DNA of 64,000 nt from Paenibacillus xylanilyticus (GTDB taxonomy: Bacteria; Bacillota; Bacilli; Paenibacillales; Paenibacillaceae): assembly GCF_009664365.1 (NCBI RefSeq), contig NZ_CP044310.1, forward strand, positions 5,829,501 to 5,893,500, in the 5' to 3' direction. Under the pieces are notes generated by a model that was given only the letters and a program-made list of their open reading frames with translations, did not search any database and was not told the DNA's origin. The translations under genes and the position numbers were made by a program. Shown here piece by piece: positions 16,972-25,557 of the stretch; positions within the stretch are counted from its first letter, which is position 1, and each line of letters begins with the position of its first letter.

Positions 16972-17358
16972 TCATTTCCCTTTTCCGCTCTTGGAAATTT
17001 GTAGTGCTTGCTTCCACGTCTCGGCAAAGCCTTTCGCAAATTCAATAACCGCGTCTAGTAACTCAGGTTGCTTTTTAATTGCAAATACATTTAGCTGTGT
17101 TACATAAAATTGATATAAATCACGTAATTCATGTGCAATAGCATATTCGAAATTTAACGTACCCATAAGCTCATACATAATCGCTCTTGCTCCATCGATA
17201 CGCTCAAACATCTCAATATCCTGATCTTTCTCTAGATGTGATTTGGCCATATTTAATTTTCTATACAACTCTTCGTATAAAAGGAGGGTCAGATCACCAG
17301 GACTTGCTGTTTCCACCTTGGTTTTTAAATATTGCTGTTGATAATTGGATGCTAACAT
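16972..17358 (-). CDS. fliS: Flagellar export chaperone FliS
   Basis: Cytoplasmic chaperone that keeps flagellin unpolymerised and targets it to the export gate; in Bacillus it also works with FliW/CsrA homeostasis. The 128-aa protein has the family signature YQQQYLKTKVETASPGDL(T)LLLYE at the N-terminus and the four-helix pattern (ARAIMYELMGTLNFEYAIA). ATG 17358 with AGGAGAGAG ribosome site. Directly between fliD (59 bp) and the fliT-like gene (1 bp). Confidence 0.95.
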   Translation of the reverse strand: MLASNYQQQYLKTKVETASPGDLTLLLYEELYRKLNMAKSHLEKDQDIEMFERIDGARAIMYELMGTLNFEYAIAHELRDLYQFYVTQLNVFAIKKQPELLDAVIEFAKGFAETWKQALQISKSGKGK

Positions 17359-17417
17359 TGTACATCTCTCTCCTTTTATACTTAAGTTGAATAATTAAAT
17401 CTCTCTGGCCATAGTAA

Positions 17418-18926
17418 TTACTGTCCTAATTGAGAAGTAAGCCAAGAACCTTTACTATTTAGCTTCTGCAAAGCCAACTCCATTGCAGTAAACTGTTTGT
17501 AATAACGGTCTTCTGCTGCCTGCATTCGGGTTTTCACAACATCTATCCTGCTGTTTAGCCCCCGAATTTGTATACCCATCTGACTGCCATCTGCAGCATC
17601 AGACAGCGCGTTACTACCAATACGTTTTATGATTTTATTAATTTGAGTATTTAACGTACTGTAAAGCCTTTCTCCGATACCACTTTCTTTAAAATAATCC
17701 TTGTCTTTCGGATCAAGTTTTGAAGAGTTGGTGAATAACTTCATAACTCCGTCTGGATTGCTTGCAATAGCTTCGTTAAGTTTTGTTTCATCCAGCTCTA
17801 ACTTCCCCAACTCTCCCGTCATTCCTGGACTAAACTTTTTAAAGGTGATCCCAATGTCTGACAAATTGTCTATGCCAGTCTTTACACCACTACTCACAAA
17901 GGCTAGCCCACTAACGCTATTGATTAAAGCGTTGCGTAAAGATGAAAGTGTGTCAGTCAGAATATCATCTCTGTATAACAAACCGCTCTTAGCCTTAGTT
18001 TCCCAAAGTTCGATCTGTTTCTCATTCATGCTTTCTTTTTGTTCATCTGTTAAAGGGAGATAGCTACGACTTGGGACAGCTTTCGTTTTTTCATTCACTT
18101 TATCAACCAAACTATTATACTCGTTAACAAAACTTTTAATCTGGTCTACAATATTTCCTGTATCTTGCGCCACCGTTACTGAAGTTGCCGTTGAAGATAC
18201 TCCTTTAAGATCAAATCGAACGCCACTTAATTCAAATGAATTGTTGGCGTTGGTTAATGTTTTCCCATTGACCATGACTTCAGCATCAGAACCCTTTTGT
18301 GGGCTCGTCATATCCTGAAAACCAAATTGTGATACTGCACTTCCAGAAATTTGAACAGAGGAGCGTTCTCCTGTGGCTGTTGTAGTAGCCATAAATCTTT
18401 TATTAACGCTATCAAAGCTAAGAGTGACACCAATATTGGCAGCGTTAACTTTCTTAATCACTTCTTCATATGTTGTAGCCCCGGCAGTAATGTTTACGGT
18501 GACACTTTTCTCCACTGAACCTTGATAACTTTTAAAGGTAATGTCACCATCACCAACAACCTTGGATTTAATACTATCAACGGAAACACTATCACCTGCA
18601 ACTAAAGCACTTGAAGCTAGCTTGTTTACCTGTATCGAGTAACTTCCACTTGTCGCTGAGGAGGATGCTGTCGCAGTAATAACACTTGAGTTGCTACTCG
18701 TTGCGCTTTGCTTATTAAACGATGCTGAGAATCTCATCTTGTCTGCTAAATTCCGAATGGATGTTAACATTGTATTCATCTCACGGTACTCATCGCGTTT
18801 CCAAGCAATTTTTTGTTTTTGTTGCATAAGTTTATCAAGCGGTGCCCGCTCTACTTGCATAAGCTGTTTGATAATTGTATCCGTATCTAAACCGGAAACC
18901 ATTCCGCTTAATTTAATATTACTCAA
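17418..18926 (-). CDS. fliD: Flagellar hook-associated protein 2 (filament cap)
   Basis: FliD forms the pentameric cap under which flagellin subunits fold at the filament tip. The 502-aa length is normal for Firmicutes. The N-terminal signature SGMVSGLDTDTIIKQLM and the Ser/Ala-rich central D2/D3 region are present. The C-terminal part carries the conserved LNSRIDVVKTRMQAAEDRYYKQFTAME heptad segment. The start codon is TTG at 18926, 7 bp behind AAGGGGGG; no ATG gives the conserved N-terminus. 18 bp after flaG, so co-transcribed with it. Confidence 0.95.
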   Translation of the reverse strand: MSNIKLSGMVSGLDTDTIIKQLMQVERAPLDKLMQQKQKIAWKRDEYREMNTMLTSIRNLADKMRFSASFNKQSATSSNSSVITATASSSATSGSYSIQVNKLASSALVAGDSVSVDSIKSKVVGDGDITFKSYQGSVEKSVTVNITAGATTYEEVIKKVNAANIGVTLSFDSVNKRFMATTTATGERSSVQISGSAVSQFGFQDMTSPQKGSDAEVMVNGKTLTNANNSFELSGVRFDLKGVSSTATSVTVAQDTGNIVDQIKSFVNEYNSLVDKVNEKTKAVPSRSYLPLTDEQKESMNEKQIELWETKAKSGLLYRDDILTDTLSSLRNALINSVSGLAFVSSGVKTGIDNLSDIGITFKKFSPGMTGELGKLELDETKLNEAIASNPDGVMKLFTNSSKLDPKDKDYFKESGIGERLYSTLNTQINKIIKRIGSNALSDAADGSQMGIQIRGLNSRIDVVKTRMQAAEDRYYKQFTAMELALQKLNSKGSWLTSQLGQ

Positions 18927-18944
18927 TGTTTTCCCCCCTTAGGT

Positions 18945-19277
18945 TCATTTCTTTTCGTCCAAAAACAACCCAACCTGCTCACACAAATTTTGGACTAATT
19001 CAAGGTACTTCTCTGGAGGTATTTCTCGTAATACTTCATTCGTCTGAGTATCCATGACTTTAACAATCATTTGATTACTCTCTTTGTTCACAGACCAACG
19101 TAATTGGGTATCCATTCGTTGCAGAACTTTATTTCCATCCTCGATTAATTTATCCAGTTGCTGTTTACTAACGGATTCATTTTTGTCCGGTTGAACAGGA
19201 TGTACTCCAGTAGCTTGGTTGACTATAGTTGGTTCATTGGATCGAAGAGGAAGATCAGCGGATGGATTAATACGCAT
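18945..19277 (-). CDS. flaG: FlaG family protein
   Basis: 110-aa protein of the FlaG/YvyC family, found next to flagellin and fliD genes and thought to influence filament length. The C-terminal half holds the family signature LRWSVNKESNQMIVKVMDTQTNEVLREIPPEK, and it ends LDEKK. The N-terminal 45 residues are low in complexity, as in relatives. It lies 75 bp behind the hag terminator, so it may depend on read-through from the strong hag promoter; no separate promoter was seen. Confidence 0.92.
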   Translation of the reverse strand: MRINPSADLPLRSNEPTIVNQATGVHPVQPDKNESVSKQQLDKLIEDGNKVLQRMDTQLRWSVNKESNQMIVKVMDTQTNEVLREIPPEKYLELVQNLCEQVGLFLDEKK

Positions 19278-19304
19278 TTTTTACAACCCCTTGTTAAAAT
19301 ATAG

Positions 19305-19333
19305 AAAAAAACCGACCGGAAAATCCGGCCGGC
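19305..19333 (-). terminator. Terminator of hag
   Basis: Minus-strand CCGGCCGGATTTTCCGGTCGG followed by TTTTTTTCTA, 20 bp after the hag stop. It separates the abundant hag message from flaG-fliD-fliS. Confidence 0.9.
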
Positions 19334-19352
19334 CCCTGCGTTAAACAAAAGA

Positions 19353-20174
19353 TTAACGAAGCAACTGCAGAACGCCTTGTGGTTGTTGGTTCGCTTGAGC
19401 CAACATTGCAGTAGCAGCTTGTTGAAGGATATTCGTTTTAGTAGATTCGCTCATTTCTTTCGCCATGTCTACATCACGGATACGGGATTCTGCTGCTTGC
19501 AAGTTCTCAGAAGTAGTTCCCAGGTTATTGATAGTATGTTCCAAACGGTTTTGAACAGCACCCAATCCTGCACGGTTTGCAGAAACTGTATCAATTGCTG
19601 CTTGCACTTTTTCAAGGTTTGCAGCTGCAGTTGCGTTAGTACCATCCAATGCAGTCATACCATTAATACCCAATTGTGTAGTTGTAGCTTTTGTAAGAGT
19701 CAGTTTAATAACTTCGTCTTTATTAGCACCAACTTGGAATGTCAAATCAGCTGGAGCTGCGTTACCAAGCAAGTTTTTAGTATTGAAGCTAGTTTGACTA
19801 GCAATAGCATCAATTTGACTAGTCAATTGAGTAATCTCAGCATCAATTTTCTCGCTGTCTTCATCTGTCAACACTTCGTTCGCAGCTTGAGTATAAAGTT
19901 CGCCCATACGTTGCAGCATTGAGTGAGTTTCATTCAATGCACCCTCAGCTGTTTGAATCAAAGAGATTCCGTCGAGAGCATTTTTGTTAGCTTGCTCAAG
20001 ACCACGGATTTGGTTACGCATTTTTTCAGAGATTGCTAGACCTGCAGCATCATCAGCTGCACGGTTGATTCTGAAACCGGAAGACAATTTCTCCAGGGAT
20101 TTGGATTGTGCATTGTTGTTAGCAGTCAATTGACGCTGAGTGTTGTAAGAAGCGATATTGTGGTTAATACGCAT
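19353..20174 (-). CDS. hag: Flagellin
   Basis: Filament subunit exported by the flagellar type III apparatus. The 273-aa protein has the conserved D0/D1 N-terminus (MRINHNIASYNTQRQL, SSGFRINRAADDAAGLAISEKMR) and C-terminus (ESRIRDVDMAKEMSE, ending LQLLR), with only a short central region of about 80 residues. This is a minimal flagellin without an extended surface domain. Lysines in the central part (FNTKNLLG, ANKDEVIKLTLTK) are candidates for FliB methylation. ATG 20174 with AAGGAGGAAT that sits in a CsrA-type hairpin. SigD promoter at 20287-20313. CsrA and FliW, its translational regulators, are encoded directly upstream. Confidence 0.97.
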   Translation of the reverse strand: MRINHNIASYNTQRQLTANNNAQSKSLEKLSSGFRINRAADDAAGLAISEKMRNQIRGLEQANKNALDGISLIQTAEGALNETHSMLQRMGELYTQAANEVLTDEDSEKIDAEITQLTSQIDAIASQTSFNTKNLLGNAAPADLTFQVGANKDEVIKLTLTKATTTQLGINGMTALDGTNATAAANLEKVQAAIDTVSANRAGLGAVQNRLEHTINNLGTTSENLQAAESRIRDVDMAKEMSESTKTNILQQAATAMLAQANQQPQGVLQLLR

Positions 20175-20180
20175 GATAAA

Positions 20181-20219
20181 ATTCCTCCTTGGAATGTGTT
20201 GGTGATTAGCATCCTTGCT
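20181..20219 (-). promoter_or_regulatory. CsrA-binding leader of hag (two GGA hairpins)
   Basis: In the minus-strand leader, AGC-AAGGAT-GCT (20208-20219) and ATTCC-AAGGA-GGAAT (20181-20195) each present AAGGA in a small hairpin loop; the second includes the hag ribosome site. Two such sites are the established arrangement for CsrA repression of hag in B. subtilis, relieved by FliW. Seen in sequence and matched to known biology; binding itself is inferred. Confidence 0.75.
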
Positions 20220-20286
20220 TCACCCATGATTTGGTGCATTCATTCGTTTACGGCCGTCAAACTCTTGAATGCGTCCCATAATATAT

Positions 20287-20313
20287 ATATCGGACAAACC
20301 CACACAATGTTTA
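20287..20313 (-). promoter_or_regulatory. SigD promoter of hag
   Basis: TAAA (20310-20313), 15-bp spacer, TCCGATAT (20287-20294) on the minus strand; the SigD consensus is TAAA-N15-GCCGATAT. It lies about 105 bp before the hag ATG, between csrA and hag. Confidence 0.9.
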
Positions 20314-20342
20314 TAGATAATAAGAATATTTTTCAAAAAAAT

Positions 20343-20582
20343 TTACTTTTTCTTGGAGGTCGGAATTTGCTGAAGAAGTTGATCCACTTGATCATTTGAT
20401 GGAGAGGCTGCCATCGCATTTTGTTGCTGAATCGCAGTATAGATTTCTTCTCTATAGATGCTTATATGGGATGGAGCTTCAATGCCAATACGGACTTGAT
20501 CTCCCGAGACTTCAATAATAGATATCACAATGTCGTCACTGACCATGATCTTCTGTCCTTTATTTCTGGAGAGAATCAGCAT
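20343..20582 (-). CDS. csrA: Carbon storage regulator CsrA
   Basis: RNA-binding dimer that represses hag translation by binding GGA motifs in its leader. From ATG 20582 the protein has 79 aa. The N-terminal beta strands MLILSRNKGQKIMV and the RNA-contact segment VRIGIEAPSHISIYREEIY are conserved. The extra C-terminal tail (about 25 residues, Q/S-rich, ending SKKK) is slightly longer than in B. subtilis. The open frame extends 8 codons upstream, but those overlap fliW; GGGGAGG lies 8 bp before ATG 20582. One base from the fliW stop, so translationally coupled. Confidence 0.96.
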   Translation of the reverse strand: MLILSRNKGQKIMVSDDIVISIIEVSGDQVRIGIEAPSHISIYREEIYTAIQQQNAMAASPSNDQVDQLLQQIPTSKKK

Positions 20583-20583
20583 A

Positions 20584-21021
20584 TTATTTAGCCTCCCCTT
20601 GTCCATTTAACAGAGAATATCGTGTGGAGTAGTCTGCACTGTCCAATACGATTTGCATGGCTTCCTTGCTTTTTTTGTTAATCACTATTGGTGCTTTCAA
20701 GTTAATAGAAATGTCTGAGGACGAACGTACCGTTGTAATAGCTCTAATATCAACATCCTCTTGACTTTGCAAATCCAGCTTTTGCAGCCAGCGATCTTCG
20801 ATCGTAAACTCATAATCAGCACAAAATAGAAAAGGATCAGCTAATACAAAAGTCAGATTAGGATCTTTAATAGATTGTATATATTGAAATGGACTCTCTT
20901 CCACCTGCGGTATTAGCACATATTGCGTTTCCTCTTGAAAACCTAAAATGGCACTAACAAATTGGAGAACTGAATCCTCTGCTACTTCAATTTCTCCAAA
21001 CCTAGCGGATTGAACTTTCAT
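20584..21021 (-). CDS. fliW: Flagellar assembly factor FliW
   Basis: FliW binds cytoplasmic flagellin and, when free, sequesters CsrA, so it links flagellin stocks to hag translation. The 145-aa protein shows the family N-terminus (KVQSARFGEIEVAEDSVLQF) and the conserved ILGFQEETQYVLI and SPFQYIQSIKDPNLTFVLADPFLF blocks. Two ATGs are possible (21027 and 21021); I choose 21021 because the AGGAGG site is then 7 bp away rather than 1 bp. Immediately upstream of csrA, as in Bacillus. Confidence 0.95.
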   Translation of the reverse strand: MKVQSARFGEIEVAEDSVLQFVSAILGFQEETQYVLIPQVEESPFQYIQSIKDPNLTFVLADPFLFCADYEFTIEDRWLQKLDLQSQEDVDIRAITTVRSSSDISINLKAPIVINKKSKEAMQIVLDSADYSTRYSLLNGQGEAK

Positions 21022-21115
21022 GAACATTCCTCCTACACATTATCAAAAATATATATTCAAAAAAAATAGCTATACTAAACATATCATGTTCATTATAGCT
21101 ACCTTAACATTCGAT

Positions 21116-21688
21116 TTATACAACCTTGTCCATCTGTGTACCAGTTGTACTAAACTTTATGAAGTTTTTCTGTGTAATATAAGCACTTACACTTCCAGGG
21201 GTGTACTCAATAATTGGCTTATTGTACTCCGGATTAAACGTAACACCGTTTCGAGTATATTGAATATCTGTAGTTCCTGGCGTGTAGGTTATATCAACAT
21301 TATCGTATCCAGCAGGCCCTCGTATTTCCATAGGTCTATCTTTATTGAAGTTTTGATATGCAAGATCAGCAAAAGCACTGCCTTTATTCGTAATATCCAT
21401 CATGCGATCTCCAGCTTGGGCGATCTCAGCTATATTTTGCATGGAAGAGTCCATCGCATTTTGGGCTATACGATCAATCATTTCAATAGATTTGCCCAGT
21501 GCAAGCGCAGACCACGCTTTACTTTGATCGACATCCAATTTACCCGGTGTGTACTTAATAGCCAAATCACCTTGTTGCTGATGCATACCCAATTCTGCTT
21601 TAGGTTGTCTTATATTCCATTGCCCTTCAATTTTATCGAGGCCAATTTTACTAAAACCTTGCGTAATTTGAATGCGTGGAAATTGCAT
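21116..21688 (-). CDS. DUF6470 / YviE-like protein of the flagellar cluster
   Basis: 190-aa cytoplasmic protein in the position of B. subtilis yviE, between flgL and fliW. It starts with the typical FPRIQITQGFSKIGLD segment and contains three short repeats with a YTPG or YTRNGV core (KYTPGKLDVD, TYTPGTTDI, EYTPGSVSAYI). Function of the family is unknown. ATG 21688 lies 9 bp after the flgL stop. Confidence 0.88.
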   Translation of the reverse strand: MQFPRIQITQGFSKIGLDKIEGQWNIRQPKAELGMHQQQGDLAIKYTPGKLDVDQSKAWSALALGKSIEMIDRIAQNAMDSSMQNIAEIAQAGDRMMDITNKGSAFADLAYQNFNKDRPMEIRGPAGYDNVDITYTPGTTDIQYTRNGVTFNPEYNKPIIEYTPGSVSAYITQKNFIKFSTTGTQMDKVV

Positions 21689-21697
21689 AGTATCACC

Positions 21698-22591
21698 CTA
21701 TCTCAGAAAATCAAGCAAACTCGGGCGAATAATTCGTGCGATTGTATCCAGTGACGATTGGTAAACGCTCTCGGCTGTTTTCAGCTCTGTAATAGCCTTA
21801 GCCATGTCGGTATCTTCCACTTGGGATTGCAAATCAAGGTAATTAAGCTCCAAACCTTCCAACCGACTCATGGTGAAGTCAAGTCTATTTTGTTTACCAC
21901 CGATTTCTGCCTGAGCCGTTGTAATGTTCTGCAGTGAATTTTGAAGTGCTTCAATAGAACTTTGAATTCCAGCCGTATCATCAGATGTCAAAGCATTCTT
22001 AAATTCATCCACTACTTTAAACAATCCATCAGCTTCTCCAAACTTACCAAAAACCGAGTCACCAATCATATTAACAGGAACTGTAATCCCTGCTCCAATC
22101 TGATAGTTCACCACTCCCGTATCCAGTTGATACGTCGTATTCGCCGGATCATCAGGATATGGCTTTTGGTCTGTACGTTGTCCATTAAATATATACTTAT
22201 TCTTAAATTGGGAATTCCCAAGGGAAACCAACTGGTCATACAGCTGGCCGACTTCCTGCAATACGTTGATACGAGCATCTTCTGGCATAGTTTCCGTACC
22301 CGCTTGTACAGCTAGTTCAGATAACCGCTGTACAATACTGGTTGTTTCTGTCAGTACGGAGTCGGTGAACTTCATCCAAGAATCCGCATCCTCTACATTT
22401 TCAGAGAACTGCACCGTAAATGATACCTCTTGACGATAATTAAGAGCACTCGAAACGCCTACAGGATTGTCCGAAGGGCGATTCAACTGTTTTTGTGTTA
22501 ACAGCTGTTCCTGATACTTATCCATTCGTTGGTAGTTATTCTGCAGGTTATGCATCATCCCGCTGCTCATCATGGATTGGGTAATCCGCAA
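21698..22591 (-). CDS. flgL: Flagellar hook-associated protein 3
   Basis: FlgL is the second hook-filament junction protein, adjacent to the filament. 297 aa, with the flagellin-like N-terminus (MRITQSMMSSGMMHNLQNNYQRM, RPSDNPVGVSSALNYRQE) and C-terminus (YLDLQSQVEDTDMAKAITELKTAESVYQSSL). Starts at 22591, 12 bp after flgK; the ribosome site GGAGATGAG is in the gap. Normal length and no defects. Confidence 0.95.
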   Translation of the reverse strand: MRITQSMMSSGMMHNLQNNYQRMDKYQEQLLTQKQLNRPSDNPVGVSSALNYRQEVSFTVQFSENVEDADSWMKFTDSVLTETTSIVQRLSELAVQAGTETMPEDARINVLQEVGQLYDQLVSLGNSQFKNKYIFNGQRTDQKPYPDDPANTTYQLDTGVVNYQIGAGITVPVNMIGDSVFGKFGEADGLFKVVDEFKNALTSDDTAGIQSSIEALQNSLQNITTAQAEIGGKQNRLDFTMSRLEGLELNYLDLQSQVEDTDMAKAITELKTAESVYQSSLDTIARIIRPSLLDFLR

Positions 22592-22603
22592 TTAACTCAT
22601 CTC

Positions 22604-24178
22604 CTATCTTCCGACGACACCTGTGCCGTTAATCAACTTATCAAGCATCTCATCCACAGTCGTAATGATCCGCGCTGAGGCACTATATGCCTGTTGGAAT
22701 TTGATCAGGTTAGACATCTCTTCATCCATTGAAACGCTACTTACCGATAGACGAAGGTTATCCGCATGGTTTGTAAGCAACGTTCCATTTTCGACCATTT
22801 TGTTAGCCAAATCCGCTTCTGTACCCAGCTGAGCAACTACAGATTGCAGGTATCCTCCAAAGGTTGCCTGATCCGTTATGGCACCATTATTTCTTAGAGG
22901 ATCAAAGCTGAATTTTTTCTCGGAAAGCCCTGCAATCAAGAGCGAAAGATCCCCATTACCTTGGAGTACTTTCTCTGTTGAGGTACCATCGGCATTCGCT
23001 ACAGTTTCCGTTCGCATGGAAGCTGCAATATTCGCGGCGTCTTTAATGATGGCTGAATTCACACGAATATTTGCGGCTGTAATCACATTTGTTCCATCAG
23101 AGGTTACGAAGAAGTCTTGACCTGCACTCGCGGGTGAACCCAATGTATAACCGAGCTTATGCAACCCATTTAGTCCATCAACAGTATAAGTCGTGTCTTG
23201 TGCCAACATACGGGGATTAGAAGCATCCATGGTAGCATTCGGAATGGTTACTCCAGGAGGCAAAATGGATCCAGCCGGTAATGTAACTTCAACCTTACCA
23301 TTTGCCAATGTGTTGGCCATTAAGTTCAATTGGTTGGTATATTCCGCTACATGGGTATCTCGCGAGATAATATTTCCTGCGATTGCCCCTTGTGTCAGCC
23401 CAGCTACATTAGCAATGTCAAACGGGGTGGATTGCAGATCATCAACGACCTGAACACCCCCAAAACTCAATTGATAGGTATCATTGGTCTCTGTTACCTG
23501 AATATTCCCAAGCTTAGACAATTGATCAACTAACAAATCACGCTTATCTCTCAGGTCATTAGCATTATCACCCATGCCCTCAATACGTTTGATGGATTGA
23601 GTCAGTGCAGATACTTGGCTAATATAATTATTAGCTTCAGCAATCTGTGAATTAACTCGATCCGTTAAATTAGTACTTAGCGTTTCCAATTGAGACGCCA
23701 TATGATTGAAGGTCTCAGTAAGAGCTATTGCCTTCTGTTGAACCACCGTACGAGAGGAGAGGTCTGTACTGCTTGGATTCTTACTTAGCTGTTGCCAAGC
23801 ATTCCAAAACTCAGATACCGTTGTTGCAATGCTTTCCTCAGAGGGCTCGTTTATAATTCCTTCAATTTTGCTTAGATTCTCCTGTCTCGTCTGCCAGGTT
23901 GAAAGTGTCGAATTCTGATTTCGATATTCTATATCCATAAGGAAATCACGGACACGACGAATACTTTCCACTTCTGCCCCAGTACCTAATTGACTAGGGT
24001 ATGTTGATTTATTTAGACCTGGATATTCAATTGGGATGGAAGCCGTCAACCTTGCAACTTGCCTAGAATACCCTTCAGTATTGGCATTTGTAACATTGTG
24101 CCCAGTTGTACTGAGTGCAGTTTGCTGAGCTACGACTCCCCTTTTACCAATTTCCAGATTATGAAATGTCGACCTCAT
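22604..24178 (-). CDS. flgK: Flagellar hook-associated protein 1
   Basis: FlgK joins hook and filament. The 524-aa protein has the rod/hook N-terminal motif (LEIGKRGVVAQQTALSTTGHNVTNANTEGYSRQ) and C-terminal SSVSMDEEMSNLIKFQQAYSASARIITTVDEMLD. Its central domain is variable. ATG 24178; 16 bp after flgN. Part of flgM-flgN-flgK-flgL. Confidence 0.96.
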   Translation of the reverse strand: MRSTFHNLEIGKRGVVAQQTALSTTGHNVTNANTEGYSRQVARLTASIPIEYPGLNKSTYPSQLGTGAEVESIRRVRDFLMDIEYRNQNSTLSTWQTRQENLSKIEGIINEPSEESIATTVSEFWNAWQQLSKNPSSTDLSSRTVVQQKAIALTETFNHMASQLETLSTNLTDRVNSQIAEANNYISQVSALTQSIKRIEGMGDNANDLRDKRDLLVDQLSKLGNIQVTETNDTYQLSFGGVQVVDDLQSTPFDIANVAGLTQGAIAGNIISRDTHVAEYTNQLNLMANTLANGKVEVTLPAGSILPPGVTIPNATMDASNPRMLAQDTTYTVDGLNGLHKLGYTLGSPASAGQDFFVTSDGTNVITAANIRVNSAIIKDAANIAASMRTETVANADGTSTEKVLQGNGDLSLLIAGLSEKKFSFDPLRNNGAITDQATFGGYLQSVVAQLGTEADLANKMVENGTLLTNHADNLRLSVSSVSMDEEMSNLIKFQQAYSASARIITTVDEMLDKLINGTGVVGR

Positions 24179-24194
24179 CTATTTTCCTCACCTT

Positions 24195-24695
24195 CTAAGC
24201 TCTCGTATCGAAATAATTACGATTGGGTGCATCAAGTTTCTGCTTGGACGGATTCTGATATATCATATGATCTTCAGGCTGATTGACAATAAGATTCATC
24301 GAATAATCAATAAAAGTAAGCGACTGCTCTATTAAATCCTTATTGATTGCATTCAGTTCTTTCAATCGAGATAACTGTTCATGTAAGCTTGTTTGAAGAA
24401 CAATCAATTCGTTTCTTTCTGCTGGATCAAATACAAGACGAGTCATCTCCGTAATTGTCAAATTAAGTTGGGATCGAATCCCTTTTTCCCGAAGAAAACC
24501 ATACACGCCATTTACCCGTCCCTCATCAGCAACATTCACCTTTTTTACGAGTTGGGCTTCTTTGGCTACGCAATGAGTAACAACACTGATATCATTGGAC
24601 ATAATTGCTTGCTTTTTTTCCTCACCTACAGCAATTAACTGCTCGTGCAGCTCAATCAATTGTTTCAGAGCATGAGTTACCTGTAAAAGGCTCAT
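24195..24695 (-). CDS. flgN: Flagellar export chaperone FlgN
   Basis: Chaperone for FlgK and FlgL, corresponding to YvyG of B. subtilis. 166-aa all-helical protein with the FlgN pattern (LLQVTHALKQLIELHEQLIAVGEEKKQAIMSNDISVV) and ILV-rich heptads in the second half. Its ATG shares one base with the flgM stop (TAATG), an indication of coupled translation. Confidence 0.9.
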   Translation of the reverse strand: MSLLQVTHALKQLIELHEQLIAVGEEKKQAIMSNDISVVTHCVAKEAQLVKKVNVADEGRVNGVYGFLREKGIRSQLNLTITEMTRLVFDPAERNELIVLQTSLHEQLSRLKELNAINKDLIEQSLTFIDYSMNLIVNQPEDHMIYQNPSKQKLDAPNRNYFDTRA

Positions 24696-24988
24696 TAAAC
24701 ATCTCCTGACTGATTAGACGACTTAAAATAAGGCATCAATTTATCAGCGAGCTTAGCGCTATCGACCTGATATGTCCCTGCACTCACCTGGCTTTTTAAT
24801 TCCTGAATGCGTTGCATACGTTCTGCATCTTGTGTGCGTCCTTGTTCCTGGAGCATTTTAATCGCCTCCGGAGATATAGATACCTCGTCCTTACGGCGGC
24901 TTTTCTTCAATTCTGCCTGATTTCCGGATTCAACATTCCGTTGGTATGAATTGATGGCCCCGATCCGTCCGGTTTCGTTAATTTTCAT
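24695..24988 (-). CDS. flgM: Anti-sigma-28 factor FlgM
   Basis: FlgM holds SigD inactive until the hook-basal body is finished. From ATG 24988 it is 97 aa with the conserved MKINETGRIGAINSYQRN start and the SigD-binding C-terminus (ELKSQVSAGTYQVDSAKLADKLMPYFKS). The seven codons of open frame upstream of this ATG are not used, since GGTGGGATAG sits at the right distance from 24988. First gene after the hairpin at 25022-25054. Confidence 0.94.
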   Translation of the reverse strand: MKINETGRIGAINSYQRNVESGNQAELKKSRRKDEVSISPEAIKMLQEQGRTQDAERMQRIQELKSQVSAGTYQVDSAKLADKLMPYFKSSNQSGDV

Positions 24989-25021
24989 AACGACTATCCC
25001 ACCTTCCATGAAAGATTAAAT

Positions 25022-25054
25022 AAAAAACCGATAATCTTTAATAAGTTTATCGGT
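25022..25054 (-). terminator. Hairpin terminator between yvyF and flgM
   Basis: ACCGATAA (25047-25054) pairs with TTATCGGT (25027-25034 read on the minus strand) and is followed by TTTTTTATTTAATC. It would reduce transcription from the comF/yvyF side into flgM. Its first arm also resembles a SigD -10 box (see the overlapping entry). Confidence 0.7.
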
Positions 25055-25074
25055 AGGGTCTAAAACATTTGTTA
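25047..25074 (-). promoter_or_regulatory. Possible SigD promoter of flgM
   Basis: TAAC (25071-25074), 16-bp spacer, ACCGATAA (25047-25054). Weaker than the hag, yvyF and flhO sites, and the -10 coincides with a terminator arm. B. subtilis flgM does have a SigD promoter, so it is plausible. Confidence 0.35.
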
Positions 25075-25103
25075 TAGCTATAACCTTTTTTAAGGCTTGG
25101 TTA

Positions 25104-25511
25104 CTAGGAATCCCGGAGTTTGTCGACGGCATTGTAGGCTCGTCCTCCTAGTTGGTCATTCCCCTTCTGTCCTACTTCACGAGCTGCGCCTGCCAGATCT
25201 TTAGTTAATCTTGTCCGGCAAGAGTCACACATATGGCCATCCCTTATTAACGTTCCACATACTTCGCAGGGATACATCATATTAGGAGCATTTTCAATGC
25301 TTATTCTGCCTTCTCTGATAAAACGAGTAATCTGTTTTATGGAAACTTCCGTCGCATCTGATAACTCTTGTATGGTTGCGCCCTTATTTTCCCTTAGATA
25401 ATCAGCACAATCCTGATATTCTCGCTCTATTTCTTTGATACAATTCGAGCACACATCTCGAAAATTCAGTGCATACAATCTGCCGCAGCGAGGACAATTA
25501 CCCAGATTCAT
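25104..25511 (-). CDS. yvyF: Flagellar-region zinc-ribbon protein YvyF
   Basis: 135-aa protein matching the TIGR03826/YvyF family of unknown function, always next to flgM in Bacilli. It has two zinc-ribbon-like cysteine pairs at the N-terminus (CPRCGRLYALNFRDVCSNC) and two at the C-terminus (CEVCGTLIRDGHMCDSC), with a helix-turn-helix-like middle (IQELSDATEVSIKQITRFIREGRI). I use ATG 25511; a TTG at 25532 is also possible. Preceded by a SigD promoter at 25558-25584. Confidence 0.88.
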   Translation of the reverse strand: MNLGNCPRCGRLYALNFRDVCSNCIKEIEREYQDCADYLRENKGATIQELSDATEVSIKQITRFIREGRISIENAPNMMYPCEVCGTLIRDGHMCDSCRTRLTKDLAGAAREVGQKGNDQLGGRAYNAVDKLRDS

Positions 25512-25557
25512 CGCGCTTAACGCCCCTCTCAAACTTCAACTGTCTCTACTTTACTTT

